Positions 1 through 8,602 of a DNA stretch of 64,000 nucleotides are shown in pieces. The DNA comes from Candidatus Melainabacteria bacterium (GTDB taxonomy: Bacteria > Cyanobacteriota > Vampirovibrionia > Obscuribacterales > Obscuribacteraceae). The position numbers and the translations under genes were made by a program. The notes beneath the pieces are model-generated. The model did not search any database. It saw only the letters and a program-made list of their open reading frames with translations, and had not been told where the DNA came from. Positions within the stretch are counted from its first letter, which is position 1; every line of letters begins with the position of its first letter. The DNA lies in assembly GCA_003242885.1 (NCBI GenBank), contig QKMZ01000001.1, positions 62,001 to 126,000 of the forward strand. The letters run 5' to 3'.

Positions 1-185
1 CTCTGCTCTTGGGACTTGCGGTATGGGCTGCTGTTAAAGATGCACTTGTTTATGCTGGGAAGGGTCAGGTTCCAAAGTTGAATTTGCCTGCAACAGGTGA
101 AGAAATTTTGATGCGTTTGACGGAACTCAAAAAGACAACGCTGGCTGTGAAGAGTAAAGGCAAAGAGCCAGCCAAGATCAGCTAA
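1..185 (+). CDS. Xanthine dehydrogenase-type molybdopterin subunit, C-terminal end (partial)
   Basis: The reading frame is open from base 3 to a TAA at 183-185 and gives about 60 residues; the start lies outside the window. The segment has a helical stretch (LLGLAVWAAVKDAL), then VPKLNLPATGEEILMRL, which is the usual end of the large molybdenum-binding subunit of the xanthine dehydrogenase / aldehyde oxidase / CO dehydrogenase family (pattern L-x-x-PATPExI). These enzymes hydroxylate purines or aldehydes with Mo-cofactor, FeS and FAD subunits. An xdhC maturation gene lies about 10 kb downstream on the same strand (9924-10775), which fits. The substrate cannot be told from this fragment. Confidence 0.7.
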   Translation, partial: LLLGLAVWAAVKDALVYAGKGQVPKLNLPATGEEILMRLTELKKTTLAVKSKGKEPAKIS

Positions 186-186
186 T

Positions 187-217
187 GGCCGGAGCGCCGG
201 CTTCCAGCCGGCACCGG
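187..217. repeat. GC-rich dispersed intergenic repeat
   Basis: Directly after the stop codon of the preceding gene is a run with GGAGCGCCGGC followed by GCCGGC, able to fold into a hairpin (GCCGGC-TTCCA-GCCGGC at 196-212). Related copies follow two other stop codons, at 2183-2208 and, inverted, at 24228-24253. It may act as a transcription end or be a small mobile repeat. Confidence 0.5.
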
Positions 218-238
218 AAATTGCCCTGGTGATCGTTC

Positions 239-1327
239 TTACCTAAGTGCGTGTTTTTCGAAAAAGTTCCATATCGCGACGTTGCCGTTGAAGTCGCGAC
301 ACACGGGTCCGATGATAGTTTTTGGAAGGTACTGCTGTCCATCAGGCCAGGTGTGCCCGCCGCCTTTGATTTCATAGAGTACTACTTCGTTAATGCTATC
401 GGGCGCACCATACTGTTCAACAATCACACGCGAATTATCTCTCGGATCTGTGTCCGGTAGTTCTGAACAGTTTGGTCGGGCATTGTTTTTGTTTTTTGCC
501 AGCCAGAATTTTAGCGACTGCCGTCCAGGAATCACTTCGCCTCTGCCTTTCCGCAAGATCTTTCCGCCAACTTTGCCGCCATCCCATGGGACAAGCGTAT
601 CTTTGGTGCCCAACAGCATCATGATCGGAACCGGCGTGACGTTGAGATCAAGGAATGATTTGGAAACAGATGCCGCTACCGATGCGACCGCCGCAATTTT
701 GTCGGGCAACTTGATTGCCAAATATTGGCTAAAGAAGCCACCGTTCGAAATGCCGGTTGCATAAACACGCCTTGAATCGATGAGTTTTTCTGCGTTCAGA
801 GCATCAATCAGTTTGGAAATGAAGCCGACGTCGTCGTAGTTTGTTTTCGACAAATCAGGCCTCCCGTCATTCCAATGTTTGTCGATGGCATCTGGATAGA
901 CGACGATAAAACCTTTCTCGTCAGCCAGTTTTGCAAGCCCGCCCGCGCAACGGTCAGTTCCCTCAGCATTGCCTCCGCCGCCGTGGAACGCTAACACAAG
1001 CGGCGCAGGCAACAATGCTGAATCAGGTTTGTAAATGTAGTATCGACGTTTGACACCGTCGATTGTGAGCTCGCGAAGCTGTGGTTTGCCTTCTCCGGAC
1101 CAACCTCTTTCTATATATGGACGTCGCATCATTGCGAAATTTCGTGCGTTGCCGTTTGGCAGTTGACCATTCTGTGCCTCCCCTTGGCGAAACCTCAAGC
1201 CGCGCCCGAAGCGCGCGCCATAGGGAGTTTCTTGAGCTTGTACAAAGGGCGCTAGGGCAAGGCAAGCAAACACGGCTGGAGTCACTGACAAAAACGCTCG
1301 TCTTGCCCATCTACTCATTTTGGTCAT
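239..1327 (-). CDS. Secreted PHB depolymerase/feruloyl esterase-like alpha/beta hydrolase
   Basis: A 362-residue protein if started at the ATG ending at 1327; the frame is open further upstream, but this Met is followed at once by a signal peptide (charged KMSRWARR, hydrophobic core, cleavage near VQA-QE). The catalytic domain is that of the poly(3-hydroxybutyrate) depolymerase / LpqC esterase family. It shows the oxyanion loop HGGGG near residue 115, the nucleophile elbow GISNGG with Ser near 194, a putative Asp near 243 (GTKDTLVPWDGG) and His near 325 (GGGHTWPDG). It probably cleaves esters of polymeric or aromatic substrates in the periplasm or outside. There is no visible substrate-binding domain, so the natural substrate is open. 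It is a single gene, convergent with the molybdenum-enzyme gene at 1-185. Confidence 0.85.
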   Translation of the reverse strand: MTKMSRWARRAFLSVTPAVFACLALAPFVQAQETPYGARFGRGLRFRQGEAQNGQLPNGNARNFAMMRRPYIERGWSGEGKPQLRELTIDGVKRRYYIYKPDSALLPAPLVLAFHGGGGNAEGTDRCAGGLAKLADEKGFIVVYPDAIDKHWNDGRPDLSKTNYDDVGFISKLIDALNAEKLIDSRRVYATGISNGGFFSQYLAIKLPDKIAAVASVAASVSKSFLDLNVTPVPIMMLLGTKDTLVPWDGGKVGGKILRKGRGEVIPGRQSLKFWLAKNKNNARPNCSELPDTDPRDNSRVIVEQYGAPDSINEVVLYEIKGGGHTWPDGQQYLPKTIIGPVCRDFNGNVAIWNFFEKHALR

Positions 1328-1472
1328 TAACCTCGAGTCCGCCCTCGTACAGATTCCAATACCCGCTGAGTATGGAAAAGTTTCGGTTAGTCCTTCGATG
1401 GTGTAAGAATGAATTAGCGAGGTTAATGTATGGATTGCTGTATCCAATTTGCAGCTAGGTTAGGATTTGCTG

Positions 1473-2183
1473 ATGTTTAGACTACCGCACAATTTGCCTA
1501 CAATTGAAGATTGGCTTGCGCTCAAGGGTTGGTCTCGTACTCCAAATGTGACGGAAGGCACGCATGGCGAGTATTTCTGGGTTCGATGTGAAAGTGCCTG
1601 GTTTGGAAGCGCACTCTCAACCACCTTGTTCATGCCCACTGAGTTTCGCGTCTTGGTCACGTACTGGGATGGGAACGGCGCTGACTTTTACAGGAATGAA
1701 CCTGGTTGGAAAGCCATTGGAGACTATGCTTTAGGGCCACCCCTAAAGTATTTGCCTGAATTGAACTTTGGTGCGCAAAGCGCTGCGATGTTAATCCCAC
1801 ACACTGTACCGGAGTCGCAATTGGAGGATTTGCTTGTTGGATTTGATGATTTTCAGCCTTATCGTGAGGAGACTGCTCCATTTTGGAACGTAGTAGATCG
1901 TATAAAACCGATTTGCTATTTTTCTGATCTGGATGAAGGAATTTTTGTCGCACAAGGCAAAGAACTGTACGAGTTGGGGTTCAATGAAAGTTTGGTCGCT
2001 GAGATCACAAATGAACTTCGAGTCAGAGAGCAGAGGATCAGGCAATCAACTTGGAACACTCTTGGTCCAGAGTGTGGGCCTGAGAAGTGTGTTGAACCGG
2101 GTTGTGACCATCTGAGAATTCGACTTGCTATAAGGTGTTTGCTACACCAACTTAACTGTGGTTGGAAGACGCAGGAGTATTAG
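1473..2183 (+). CDS. Hypothetical protein with C-terminal Cys/His cluster
   Basis: About 236 residues. The ATG at 1473 is preferred over TTG at 1467 because AGGTTAGGA lies 7-8 bases upstream. No signal peptide or membrane segment is seen. The body is acidic and aromatic and unrecognised. The C-terminus carries a compact run of four Cys and two His (C-x4-C-x4-C-D-H, then C-x2-LH), which resembles a small metal-binding tail. The stop codon is immediately followed by a dispersed GC repeat. Function unknown. Confidence 0.7.
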   Translation: MFRLPHNLPTIEDWLALKGWSRTPNVTEGTHGEYFWVRCESAWFGSALSTTLFMPTEFRVLVTYWDGNGADFYRNEPGWKAIGDYALGPPLKYLPELNFGAQSAAMLIPHTVPESQLEDLLVGFDDFQPYREETAPFWNVVDRIKPICYFSDLDEGIFVAQGKELYELGFNESLVAEITNELRVREQRIRQSTWNTLGPECGPEKCVEPGCDHLRIRLAIRCLLHQLNCGWKTQEY

Positions 2184-2257
2184 CCGGCGAGCCGCCGGCG
2201 CTCCCAGGTGAAGCCAGCGCTTCCAAGATTTAGACCGGGCGACGCATGGCGTCGCCC
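2183..2257. repeat. Compound intergenic repeat: 26-bp GC repeat plus 21-bp hairpin
   Basis: Bases 2183-2208 match, over 26 bases and in inverted orientation, the repeat at 24228-24253. Bases 2237-2257 form a perfect 9-3-9 hairpin, GGGCGACGC-ATG-GCGTCGCCC, of the same design as the hairpin at 41012-41032. The block lies between convergent genes, so it may serve as a bidirectional transcription end; no U-tract is present. Confidence 0.65.
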
Positions 2258-2264
2258 ATACGCT

Positions 2265-3986
2265 TTAAGCGGCGCCGGTGGCTGGGAGCGTGTAGCGTTT
2301 TTCGATGGCAGCGCAGATCAAGTTGCGCGTTTCCGTTGCGCCGATGTTTTTATTCGATTCAATCATTTCTGTTTCTTCCGAAAGTTCATCGTCTTTGATG
2401 AATTCCTTAAACCACTTCGAATAGTCGTGATTGCGCAGATGGAAATTCCATGTGTCGTCGTCGACACCTTGCGCTATTTGATTGAACAGGACGAGGTTTT
2501 GAACTCGTAGATTGAGTTTGTTTTCTGGTCCGCGGAAGTAAAAGCTTCTCTCTTCCGGCAGCTGACCTTCAGCATATTTACGACGGTGGCGTACCTTTTC
2601 AATTTCAGATCGTTCAAGTTTTAATAGCTCGACTTGTTTCGATTTCTTGGTGAACCAGCCGAAACCATAACCTTGCTCCAGATCCTTTTGTTTTGGCATT
2701 TTTGGCGCGTCAAGTCCAGCCGTCTTGGCGAATTTTTTGATTTTTTCTTGCGCGTTTTCGCCGATGGTGAGCAGAAGATCGATGGATGAATATACTTCCG
2801 GCGCAATGAGTTCGGGATGAACTGTAATCATCAAAATAGAACGCAGGTTTTCCGGCGCAAATCGTGACATCTTTTTCCACTCGACGGGGAACATGTGGTG
2901 CGCTTCGTCGACGACCGTCCAGTGCGGTCTTCCGTGCAGTGTACGCAGCTCTTGTAAGCGAGGAAGTAGGTTGGTGAAAAACTCCGGACGATCCTCGAGC
3001 GCGATGCCGAGCAGATTTACGATTACACTCTTAGTCGGGTCTGCCAACAGTTGAAGAACTTCTTCGATTGTGGGCGCGCGCTCGGTATCCCCGATCACCA
3101 CTGCATTATGGAAGCTTTCGTAATCACCTTCCGGATCGATGAGGCAGAACTGATACTCGCTATGGCACAGCTGATCGAGAATGCCTAATGTCGTGGTCGA
3201 TTTGCCTGCGCCTGAGCTGCCGCAAATCAGAATGCCGGTGTTGTACGGATCGATCATCTCCTTCTCTGCGTCTTCGCGAGTACCTGCGGAAATGAAATGT
3301 CGCTTTGGAGAAAACTCGATCATATCGTTTTCAATGAGGGAGTCGATAAGTTCTTCAACACCAGCTCCGCGTTTTGCTTTGGTGACGAGGTCGGCGCGTT
3401 CTTTCAATGCAGGCAGTGCATTGTCCACGGCAACGGAAAATTCACTCAAGGTGAGAAATGCGTGATCGTTTTCCGCGTCTCCGACTGCAACAACGTTGTG
3501 TGGAGAGAGCTGCAAATGTTTCAACGCTGCTGCCAAACCACTGGCTTTGTTCACTCCTGGCGGCAAAATCATTACAGCGCCCTTGTTGAAGATGATTTGT
3601 GATTCCAGACCGAGTTCTTTGATGCACTGAAGTACAAGCCCATCATGTGGAACCCAGGTAGCAAGAATGCCTTTGCCAACTGACAGAGGTTCTACCTCAT
3701 GTTTTTTCAAGTCATCAATAAGCGCTTGCGGCGGAGGTTCGCAAAGTAGCTCTTCGTGCTTTGTCGAAGGAATGACCAAGAGTGCGCCGTTCTCCGCAAC
3801 AACTGCGTCAAACATTTCCCACTCAGGAAAATGCTCGATGAGACTCGGCATTTCACGACCGGTCACGAGAATCAGCTTGCGTCCGGATGCTTTCAATCGT
3901 TGCAGCGCATCGACTGTCGACTTGTCTACTGCTCCATCACCCGCTATCGTGCCGTCGTAATCCGTTGCCAGTGCCAGATACCGCAT
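2265..3986 (-). CDS. HAD-IIB phosphatase fused to HerA/DUF87-like P-loop ATPase
   Basis: A 573-residue fusion. The ATG ending at 3986 has AGGAG 5-6 bases upstream. Residues 1-225 are a Cof-type HAD hydrolase: motif I DYDGT (Asp9, Asp11), a Thr-Gly motif II (LVTGRE), and motif IV GDAENDHAFL near 169-178. Residues 245-573 carry a Walker A GSSGAGKST (about 256-263) and a Walker B WTVVDEAHH (about 356-364), with spacing like HerA/VirB4-type DUF87 ATPases. HAD-IIB members usually dephosphorylate sugar phosphates or nucleotides. What the ATPase drives is not known. There is no signal peptide, so it is cytosolic. It stands alone, convergent with the upstream gene. Confidence 0.85.
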   Translation of the reverse strand: MRYLALATDYDGTIAGDGAVDKSTVDALQRLKASGRKLILVTGREMPSLIEHFPEWEMFDAVVAENGALLVIPSTKHEELLCEPPPQALIDDLKKHEVEPLSVGKGILATWVPHDGLVLQCIKELGLESQIIFNKGAVMILPPGVNKASGLAAALKHLQLSPHNVVAVGDAENDHAFLTLSEFSVAVDNALPALKERADLVTKAKRGAGVEELIDSLIENDMIEFSPKRHFISAGTREDAEKEMIDPYNTGILICGSSGAGKSTTTLGILDQLCHSEYQFCLIDPEGDYESFHNAVVIGDTERAPTIEEVLQLLADPTKSVIVNLLGIALEDRPEFFTNLLPRLQELRTLHGRPHWTVVDEAHHMFPVEWKKMSRFAPENLRSILMITVHPELIAPEVYSSIDLLLTIGENAQEKIKKFAKTAGLDAPKMPKQKDLEQGYGFGWFTKKSKQVELLKLERSEIEKVRHRRKYAEGQLPEERSFYFRGPENKLNLRVQNLVLFNQIAQGVDDDTWNFHLRNHDYSKWFKEFIKDDELSEETEMIESNKNIGATETRNLICAAIEKRYTLPATGAA

Positions 3987-4124
3987 GAGGAACTCCTGCT
4001 GATGGGATGGACTATTATCTCGGTCTATGAAAAACCTGCTGTGCAAGTCAGGCTCTGTGTTGTAGAGCGAACGGACACCCTGAAAGTTCCGGCTAAATAA
4101 GTTTTGAAACTGCTCTCGAAATGC

Positions 4125-4152
4125 AGAAGGCTCCGCAATTGCGGAGCCTTCT
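4125..4152 (-). terminator. 28-bp perfect palindrome, probable terminator
   Basis: Arms AGAAGGCTCCGCAA / TTGCGGAGCCTTCT are perfectly complementary over 14 bp. It lies about 95 bases beyond the stop of the minus-strand gene 4248-4907 and upstream of the HAD-ATPase gene. No clean U-run follows on either strand, so termination is inferred. Confidence 0.5.
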
Positions 4153-4247
4153 GTGCCCGTGGAGGGGCATATCTATTGGAATTCCAGAGAACTCCGAGAT
4201 TCCGTTACCGTCTCCGGTTTCTGGACTTCGTGGTTTCCAAGCTTGCG

Positions 4248-4907
4248 CTACTTAGCTGCGCTGTCGAGGTCAGAACCGATCTTGTCGAATTCGCTATAGA
4301 GGGTGCGACCTTCTTTAAGATCGAGATTGCCGTCAGCGCGCATTCCGGCTTCCTGAGTTGCAATCAAGTCCATGCGGCTACGCAAGTTGTTGGCAGTTGA
4401 GGCGGAAATTTTGTTTTCCAAATACAACTTGTTGATCTTGCCTTCCAAGTCCCAGCGACGTTTTGCAACGTCATCCAACTCAACAACCTTTCCTTCAACG
4501 ATGGTGAAGTGCGAACCTTCTACGATCGGAACGAAAACCGGCTTTTTGAGCACGATGTTGAACCGGTCGCCAAGAGTATCAATGTCGCGAGCCAGAATGA
4601 CAACTTTGCTGCTGGCTGCAACACCTGTTAAAGCCTTCGCAGCTGCTTCTTCAGCTGCGATTCTGTCGAGTTCTGCTTTCAGCAAATTCTTCTCTGCTTC
4701 AGCCAAAAGATTTTGTGCCAACGCGTCAGCGTAGAGTTTGTTCAACTCTTCACGACGAGTGGTAATTGTTCCAAACAACATACCGGGGTCGGTGGTTGTA
4801 ATGGTTCTTGTGACTACAACGCTGTCTTGCGCAAATGCACCAGTGCCCAGACACATGGTTAACGCTACAGCCGCTATGCCTAAGGTTGCCGCAATTGAAA
4901 TTCTCAT
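4248..4907 (-). CDS. Secreted alpha-helical hypothetical protein
   Basis: 219 residues. The N-terminus is a clear signal peptide with hydrophobic core ATLGIAAVALTMCLGTGA and a cleavage site near AFA-Q. The mature part is rich in Glu, Lys, Ala and Leu with two long helical stretches (residues about 55-95 and 145-200) around a middle segment that could form beta strands. No catalytic motif or known domain was recognised. The second helical half contains ATQEAGMRADGNLDLKEG, with alternating Asp as in EF-hand-like loops, but the pattern is incomplete. Probably a periplasmic structural or binding protein. Confidence 0.75.
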   Translation of the reverse strand: MRISIAATLGIAAVALTMCLGTGAFAQDSVVVTRTITTTDPGMLFGTITTRREELNKLYADALAQNLLAEAEKNLLKAELDRIAAEEAAAKALTGVAASSKVVILARDIDTLGDRFNIVLKKPVFVPIVEGSHFTIVEGKVVELDDVAKRRWDLEGKINKLYLENKISASTANNLRSRMDLIATQEAGMRADGNLDLKEGRTLYSEFDKIGSDLDSAAK

Positions 4908-4951
4908 TTGTTTTCTCCGTATTTAGTGGAGATGCTACCCGGCCCACGAGC

Positions 4952-4973
4952 CCGGCACATCTATAGATGCCGG
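4952..4973. promoter_or_regulatory. Near-perfect palindrome upstream of secreted protein gene
   Basis: CCGGC-AC-ATCTATAGAT-GCCGG is symmetrical apart from two unpaired bases. A second small palindrome, GGGGTACCCC, starts at 4980. Both lie 45-80 bases upstream of the start of the minus-strand gene ending at 4907, so an operator or leader hairpin is possible. Confidence 0.3.
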
Positions 4974-5101
4974 TTGGACGGGGTACCCCTCGATTAGTTC
5001 CTGACGTTACGAAAGGAAGTTACATTAAATCCTTTGGTTGTAAAGCGGGGCGGGCTTTCGGTCAGCTATTGCAAGACCTGAAACATCAAAACTGATGATC
5101 A

Positions 5102-6742
5102 TTACTTGCTCATGTAATTCCGCGTAGCTTGGAATTTTGCAACTGCAGGTGTCGAAACTTTCTGTTCGGTTTCCGCGAGCTTTTGTTCGGTCGCCGCAAA
5201 CTGCTGTTCAAGCGCGTCTTCTTCGGTTGTGTAAATGATTGAAGGCGTCGGTGCGAGCAATAAACTATTGATGTGCGCGCTCGCCTCGTTGAGTTTCTCT
5301 TTCAATTCACTCGATGGTGATGACAATGCGCGGGCGTATGAATTGCGTTTTTCATTGCGCTGGTCGATGTTGTAATTGAGGCACAGCTGCCAAAAGAAAC
5401 GTGCGGCGGGAAACGCTATCAAGAATGTCCCGTAGGCGAGCATGAAGATCGACATGTGATGAAACGGCATGAGGATTTTCGTGGTGGCAGAAGCTGTGTA
5501 GAACCAAAAGCTGCCGATGAAATTCAAGAAAGCGATGGACGCCATCTTCATGGATGAGTCTGTGCCTTGCAACGAGAACTGCCAGCGGCGCTCTACCAAA
5601 TAGCGCGACAGGTGATTCTGAGTGCTCGCCGCAGGGCCCGCCCAAGATTGATCTGCCTGTCGTTTTAAATGACTGCGATACAAGTCTCTGAGCTGGTCTC
5701 CACCACCCATCTTCTGTTGGGGTTTCAAACTCAATTGTTGAGTGGCGAGATTGTCTTCGCGAACGAATGAAGGGAAAACGTAAAGAATGTTGCCTTTGTC
5801 CGTCACTTCGGGCGAGCCGTTGAAGTGCACGAGAATTGGCAGCATCCAATCTTCTGTGCCACTGTCGTCACCGGCAAACGGTGCAATTTGCTCTGCCACC
5901 ACAACGCCGTGACTGCGTTTGATCACAAGACCGATTTGGTGCCAATAGCGCTCTTTCAAATCAGCGTTGGGATGCCCGTCTCCGAAGAGATACGAGAAGC
6001 AGTTGGTCACGAAGTCGCCGTTCTGTCCACTCTGATTATGCGTCGATTGGTCGTTAGCGAGCGGGCGTGCTACGTTTGCTTGCGGCGAGTAATAGTAGTC
6101 GTATGAATATCCATACGAATGGTAGTAGCACGGGTCAGACCAGTAATAGCCCCAGTCCAAGAGCCGAATCATGTCGTAGGCGAAGTAATCGAAGTGGAAA
6201 TGTCCGAAGTCGATGTTGGCGAGTCCAGAGAATAAATCTCCTCCGCCGCCAACGTCGCCGATGTCTAAGCCGGGGCCGTCGCCATCGAAGATAGAGGCGA
6301 TAGCTGCAAAAATGCCGATGACGATGGCGATTATCGAGCCGATGAGCAAGATGCCGAACATCGCGCGGAAAAGAAAGTTGGCTAACAGCAAAACGATCTT
6401 TATAGCTACAACTGTCAAACCAATTGCAAGCCGCACCAATAGGCGCAAAACGCGTAGGAAGAAATTGCCATTAGCTGTGAAGAGTTGCTTGGTAACGTCA
6501 TAAATGTATGCACGCTCGAAGCCCGGAGCGAATTCGTAAAGCAGCGCCCCTTCAGAGTCTACTTTCAGATGGGCGGATGTTTCCGTCGCGATGATGTTGA
6601 GTTGTTGTGTCGCTGTTGCGATAGGGAGGCTCGTAGAGAGCGCTATGTTTTCCGGGGTGACCTTGAAGCGCAGTGTGTTGATTGCTTCAAGTACCTGGGT
6701 TTTTTCCTTGCTGTGAAACGGTTTTAGGATTTCGGCTAACAT
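5102..6742 (-). CDS. Multi-pass membrane protein with N-terminal winged-helix-like region and Tyr/Gly-rich loop
   Basis: About 546 residues from the ATG ending at 6742, which has AGGA nine bases upstream; the ATG at 6751 has it directly abutting. Residues 1-85 look like a helix-turn-helix (TPENIALSTSLPIATATQQL), as in cyanobacterial proteins that join such a region to membrane segments. Residues about 95-165 hold two or three hydrophobic helices. Residues 165-230 are rich in Gly, Asp, His and Tyr, including a run of Tyr (YSYDYYYS). Two more membrane helices follow near 420-470, then a charged coiled-coil tail. No enzyme motif is visible. It may be a membrane-bound sensor or scaffold. Function unknown. 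Confidence 0.75.
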   Translation of the reverse strand: MLAEILKPFHSKEKTQVLEAINTLRFKVTPENIALSTSLPIATATQQLNIIATETSAHLKVDSEGALLYEFAPGFERAYIYDVTKQLFTANGNFFLRVLRLLVRLAIGLTVVAIKIVLLLANFLFRAMFGILLIGSIIAIVIGIFAAIASIFDGDGPGLDIGDVGGGGDLFSGLANIDFGHFHFDYFAYDMIRLLDWGYYWSDPCYYHSYGYSYDYYYSPQANVARPLANDQSTHNQSGQNGDFVTNCFSYLFGDGHPNADLKERYWHQIGLVIKRSHGVVVAEQIAPFAGDDSGTEDWMLPILVHFNGSPEVTDKGNILYVFPSFVREDNLATQQLSLKPQQKMGGGDQLRDLYRSHLKRQADQSWAGPAASTQNHLSRYLVERRWQFSLQGTDSSMKMASIAFLNFIGSFWFYTASATTKILMPFHHMSIFMLAYGTFLIAFPAARFFWQLCLNYNIDQRNEKRNSYARALSSPSSELKEKLNEASAHINSLLLAPTPSIIYTTEEDALEQQFAATEQKLAETEQKVSTPAVAKFQATRNYMSK

Positions 6743-6751
6743 CGCAATCAT

Positions 6752-7195
6752 TCCTATGATGCAAGAAACTGGCGAACGCTTACGTGGTTTCGCCTTGAAA
6801 TGTTTGTTGTGCTTACGAGAGAGGGTTCCGCGGTTAATACCGCTGGATTTAAGTCAAATGAAGCAGGGCTTGGCTTATTTCGGCATGTTGTGCATTGTTT
6901 TTTCGTTTTCGATGTTCCGAGTATAAGCGACCTGTTGGCAACCTTTCGCTTTTGTTATCATTGCTTCACAATTCCTTGCGTGTCAAACGGGCTGGTCTTA
7001 TTGGCTCCTCGTCGATTAGAAATAGGAAGGTCTCTGTAGTACATGAAACACTCAGATTTAGGCATGTTTCACCGTTGATGGATCCTTGCTAAAGGCTACC
7101 CCTGTTTGATTAAAGGCGGGCTGTCAACAAATTAATTTTTGCTTGAACTGCTATCTTTTCGGTAGCAATATGCTTTAATGCGTATTAAGTAAACC
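6752..7195. other. Intergenic region without a convincing gene
   Basis: About 440 bases between divergent genes. Short frames on the plus strand have no supporting ribosome site or protein-like composition. A small hairpin, GCTATC-TTTTC-GGTAGC, lies near 7150-7166. Promoters for both flanking genes must lie here, but no strong consensus pair was found. Confidence 0.4.
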
Positions 7196-7247
7196 CCAAG
7201 GGCATGCCCTTGGAACCCAGCGCAGGACTCTTCGGAGTAATGCGCTG
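7196..7247 (+). promoter_or_regulatory. Two strong hairpins in the leader of the NYN gene
   Basis: Bases 7196-7213 are a perfect palindrome, CCAAGGGCATGCCCTTGG. Bases 7218-7247 form a second stem, CAGCGCA with TGCGCTG, enclosing an inner stem ACTC-TTC-GGAGT. Both end about 20 bases before the start codon at 7266, so they could control translation of, or be processed by, the encoded NYN-type RNase. The palindrome could also belong to the dispersed GC hairpins seen elsewhere in the window. Confidence 0.4.
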
Positions 7248-7265
7248 CTCGCTTTTAGGGGCAAA

Positions 7266-7907
7266 ATGCGAGTTGCGTTTTTTATTGATGGGTTTAATGT
7301 CTACTATTCGATTGTGAATGCTATTCGCGCGCGCAGTATCACAAACGGAAAATGGCTCGACTACTATTCTCTTTGTGAAACTTTTCGACGCGACGTTCCG
7401 GATCTCGGTTCGGCTTACACTCTTGCAAGCGTCAACTATTATTCCGCGCTTGCCACCCACTTACAGGATCATACGAAAGTATTGCGCCACAAGGCACTAG
7501 TGAAGGCGCTAGAGCATAGAGGTGTGAATGTACAGCTTGGTCTGTTTCGTTATAAAGGTATGAAGCGTTGCAATAACTGTAATGTGAGCTGGCCAACGCA
7601 CGAGGAGAAGGAAACGGACATAAATTTGGCGTTGGGCTTGTTTAAATGCTTTGCCCTTGATCAGGCAGACACCGCAGTTATTCTCTCGGCCGACACTGAC
7701 ATGATAAGCGTGGTGCGAGAGGCACGGTCCTTTTTTCCAGGAAAGAAAGTTGCAGTTGGTTTTCCTTACGGAAAAAACAGCAACGATTTGAGGTCAGCAT
7801 CAGATTTCACGTTCACCATTCGCGCGGAACAATATCAGAACCATCAGTTTCCTAATCTAATAGTATTGCCCGGTGGCGTCACAATTGCGAAACCAAGCGC
7901 TTGGTGA
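7266..7907 (+). CDS. NYN domain protein (LabA/DUF88 family, PIN-like RNase)
   Basis: 213 residues. The NYN fold signature is plain: FIDGFNVYY at the N-terminus (Asp8, Asn11), KETDINLALG in the middle and VILSADTDM with its two Asp, giving the acidic metal-binding set of PIN-like nucleases. A Cys pair, CNNC, lies before the second motif. Family members cleave RNA in a metal-dependent way or act as regulators (LabA in cyanobacteria). It is cytosolic. AGGGG lies just upstream of the start, after two leader hairpins. The partner RNA is unknown. Confidence 0.88.
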   Translation: MRVAFFIDGFNVYYSIVNAIRARSITNGKWLDYYSLCETFRRDVPDLGSAYTLASVNYYSALATHLQDHTKVLRHKALVKALEHRGVNVQLGLFRYKGMKRCNNCNVSWPTHEEKETDINLALGLFKCFALDQADTAVILSADTDMISVVREARSFFPGKKVAVGFPYGKNSNDLRSASDFTFTIRAEQYQNHQFPNLIVLPGGVTIAKPSAW

Positions 7908-7940
7908 TGCGGTAGAAAAACACATTCAAACTGCAACGAT

Positions 7941-8243
7941 TCAGTTAGGTGGATGGAACGCAATGTTCGATTGAAGGTACGCAGCTTCTCGGCTGAAACG
8001 CCTTTCCAGCGTCTGGAAATTGGGCGTAACGACACATTCAGGCAGGCTCACAGACGCGTCAATGGGCAGGTCGGCGTACAGAACATCTTCTTCAACGCCA
8101 ACTTCAACCAGCCACTGCGCAAGGTCTTCAAATTCATCGTCCCTGGCGGCTAACATTGGATATCCCGGGGCGACGAACGACGCGCAGAAATAGCCGTCGG
8201 ACTCGAACACCTTCAATTTGCCGGGGATCAATGTAGATTGCAT
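7941..8243 (-). CDS. Small acidic hypothetical protein
   Basis: 100 residues. The start has a good ribosome site (AGAGGAAAGC before ATG). The protein is acidic and has no signal peptide. Its beta-rich first half (KVFESDGYFCASFVAPGYPM) is followed by an acidic helix (DDEFEDLAQWLVEVGVEED). It is convergent with the NYN gene. No family was recognised. Confidence 0.6.
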   Translation of the reverse strand: MQSTLIPGKLKVFESDGYFCASFVAPGYPMLAARDDEFEDLAQWLVEVGVEEDVLYADLPIDASVSLPECVVTPNFQTLERRFSREAAYLQSNIAFHPPN

Positions 8244-8424
8244 GCTTTCCTCTTTCTATTTTTAATGCGCATCATCATATGCGTATGCTCTCCTAGAAAA
8301 ACATTCAAGAAGATCCTCGTCAATTGGGCTTGATGGATATGCGCGGCGTATCTTTCCGTGCGGAAAAATTTGCGTAATCCCAAAGTGCATGGCAGGATGG
8401 TAGTTCTGGTTGTGAGTTATTCAG

Positions 8425-8559
8425 ATGAACCCAGAAGTCGTTGTTCACGAAGGAATTTTTCACGCTATTTGGATTTTTGTGATTTGTGGCGTTTTCTTGT
8501 TCCCTACATATTGTTTCTTCAAAAAGTTTGTGGAGCTCCTCGGAAGACTCGAATCATGA
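8425..8559 (+). CDS. Candidate small single-span membrane protein (44 aa)
   Basis: ATG at 8425 to TGA at 8557-8559. The product has a polar N-terminus (MNPEVVVHEGIFHA), one strongly hydrophobic segment (IWIFVICGVFLFPTYCFF) and a charged C-terminus (KKFVELLGRLES). The composition is protein-like, but the ribosome site is weak. A similar small membrane frame follows at 8603-8728, and the two may be a duplicated pair or one gene broken by a frameshift. Confidence 0.35.
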   Translation: MNPEVVVHEGIFHAIWIFVICGVFLFPTYCFFKKFVELLGRLES

Positions 8560-8602
8560 GACGCAACAGCAAGATGAAGTAAGGATTCTGAAGTTAGTTG
8601 GT

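Noticed and set aside
6800..7039. 79-codon plus-strand frame in the intergenic region
   Set aside because: No ribosome site or recognisable pattern; the start region overlaps no promoter-like signal.
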